The notes below the pieces were generated by a model. It searched no databases. It saw nothing but the letters and a program-made list of their open reading frames with translations, and was not told where the DNA came from. DNA of 64,000 bases from Paraburkholderia eburnea (GTDB taxonomy: Bacteria; Pseudomonadota; Gammaproteobacteria; Burkholderiales; Burkholderiaceae): NCBI RefSeq assembly GCF_002917095.1, contig NZ_PQGA01000014.1, forward strand, positions 95,414 through 159,413, written 5' to 3'. Numbering within the stretch: the first letter of the stretch is position 1; every line of letters begins with the position of its first letter. The position numbers were made by a program, and so were the translations under genes. Positions 63,554-64,000 of this stretch are shown piece by piece.

Positions 63554-64000
63554 CTATGCCTCTATTTCTGAAGCTGCTTTGACCAACACCCTGCCAATGC
63601 AGTGGTACTCAAAGCCGTGTTCCGCCATCGCGTCCGGCTCATAAAGATTGCGTCCGTCGAAGATGCGCGGCGCCTTCAGTTCCGCCTTCAGCGCTTCGAA
63701 ATCGGGTGCCTTGAACGCCGTCCATTCGGTCACGATCACGAGCGCATCGGCGCCCGCGAGCGTGTCGTCCTGGCTCGGCGCGAACGTGATGCGCGCGAGC
63801 AGCTCGGGCGACTGCGCCAGATCGAGCGCGAACACGCGGCGCGCCTCGTCGGTGGCGACCGGGTCGTAGGCCGACACCGTCGCGCCGCGCGACACCAGGT
63901 CGGCAATCAGGCGGCGGCTCGGCGCCTCGCGCATGTCGTCGGTATTCGGCTTGAACGCCAGGCCCCAGACCGCGAAGTGGCGCCCGCGCAGATCCTCGCC
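63554..64000 (-). CDS. ugd: UDP-glucose 6-dehydrogenase, C-terminal fragment
   Basis: The last 149 codons are visible; the gene runs off the right edge. FAVWGLAFKPNTDDMREAPSRRLI is the start of the UDP-binding C-terminal domain of nucleotide-sugar dehydrogenases, and GADALVIVTEWTAFKAPDFEAL and IFDGRNLYEP are conserved. It oxidises UDP-glucose to UDP-glucuronate for polysaccharide and lipid A modification. Codon use is GC-rich like the core, in contrast to the flippase that follows. Confidence 0.94.
   Translation of the reverse strand, partial: GEDLRGRHFAVWGLAFKPNTDDMREAPSRRLIADLVSRGATVSAYDPVATDEARRVFALDLAQSPELLARITFAPSQDDTLAGADALVIVTEWTAFKAPDFEALKAELKAPRIFDGRNLYEPDAMAEHGFEYHCIGRVLVKAASEIEA

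Overview
The window is chromosomal DNA from a GC-rich betaproteobacterium of the Burkholderia/Paraburkholderia group. Support for this comes from the gene order recA-recX-DUF2889-sucC-sucD-terC-pilin-pglL, the order pgk-pyk-fba-purC, the block miaB-phoH-ybeY...ybeX-lnt, and proteins that match that group by eye. Almost everything is core genome with strongly GC-biased third codon positions, which also produces many long but meaningless open frames antisense to real genes.

Layout. 1-5.0 kb: glycolytic and purine genes on the minus strand (pgk, pyk, fba, 5' end of purC). 5.5-10.4 kb: ilvE, a CHCC zinc-finger protein, waaF, a SnoaL-like protein, a YheT-type hydrolase and an overlapping unknown gene. 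10.4-21.8 kb: an M48 protease with TPR-like tail, moaC, PglL O-oligosaccharyltransferase beside a type IV pilin, TerC, sucDC, DUF2889, recX and recA with a LexA box over its promoter. 22.0-26.4 kb: an OmpR-type regulator, its kinase, and an MHS-family transporter with an unusual periplasmic insert and phased repeats in front of it. 26.4-29.4 kb: tRNA-Met(CAU) with a near-consensus promoter and terminator, a small HTH protein, and a divergent GntR regulator/galactonate dehydratase pair. 29.7-39.9 kb: mixed genes (CopD-like, two multihaem cytochromes c, HlyIII, RhlE, a ferritin-like di-iron protein, small unknowns, a HAD hydrolase). 40.0-45.0 kb: ribB behind an FMN riboswitch, an XRE-cupin regulator, an MFS exporter, a VOC protein and a LysR regulator.

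45.3-59.7 kb is a long plus-strand housekeeping run: miaB-phoH-ybeY-chaC, then ybeX-lnt, glyQ-glyS, gmhB, plsC and a zinc peptidase-like DUF45 gene. It is interrupted by an antisense three-gene lipoprotein cassette (CsgG-like, DUF4810, DUF799). 59.7-63.55 kb is clearly AT-richer and carries an O-acetyltransferase-like membrane acyltransferase, a glycosyltransferase and a Wzx-type flippase. It abuts the 3' end of a GC-rich UDP-glucose dehydrogenase gene, so it looks like a variable surface-polysaccharide segment.

Themes. Envelope biogenesis dominates: waaF and gmhB supply and transfer LPS core heptose, lnt finishes lipoproteins, plsC makes phospholipid, pglL glycosylates proteins (pilin is an obvious candidate), and the island modifies a polysaccharide. 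No CRISPR array, intact insertion sequence, rRNA or prophage was seen. The least explained parts are the lipoprotein trio, the transporter insert with its phased repeats, the phased 11-bp repeats before fba, the orphan cytochrome pair, and the polysaccharide island.
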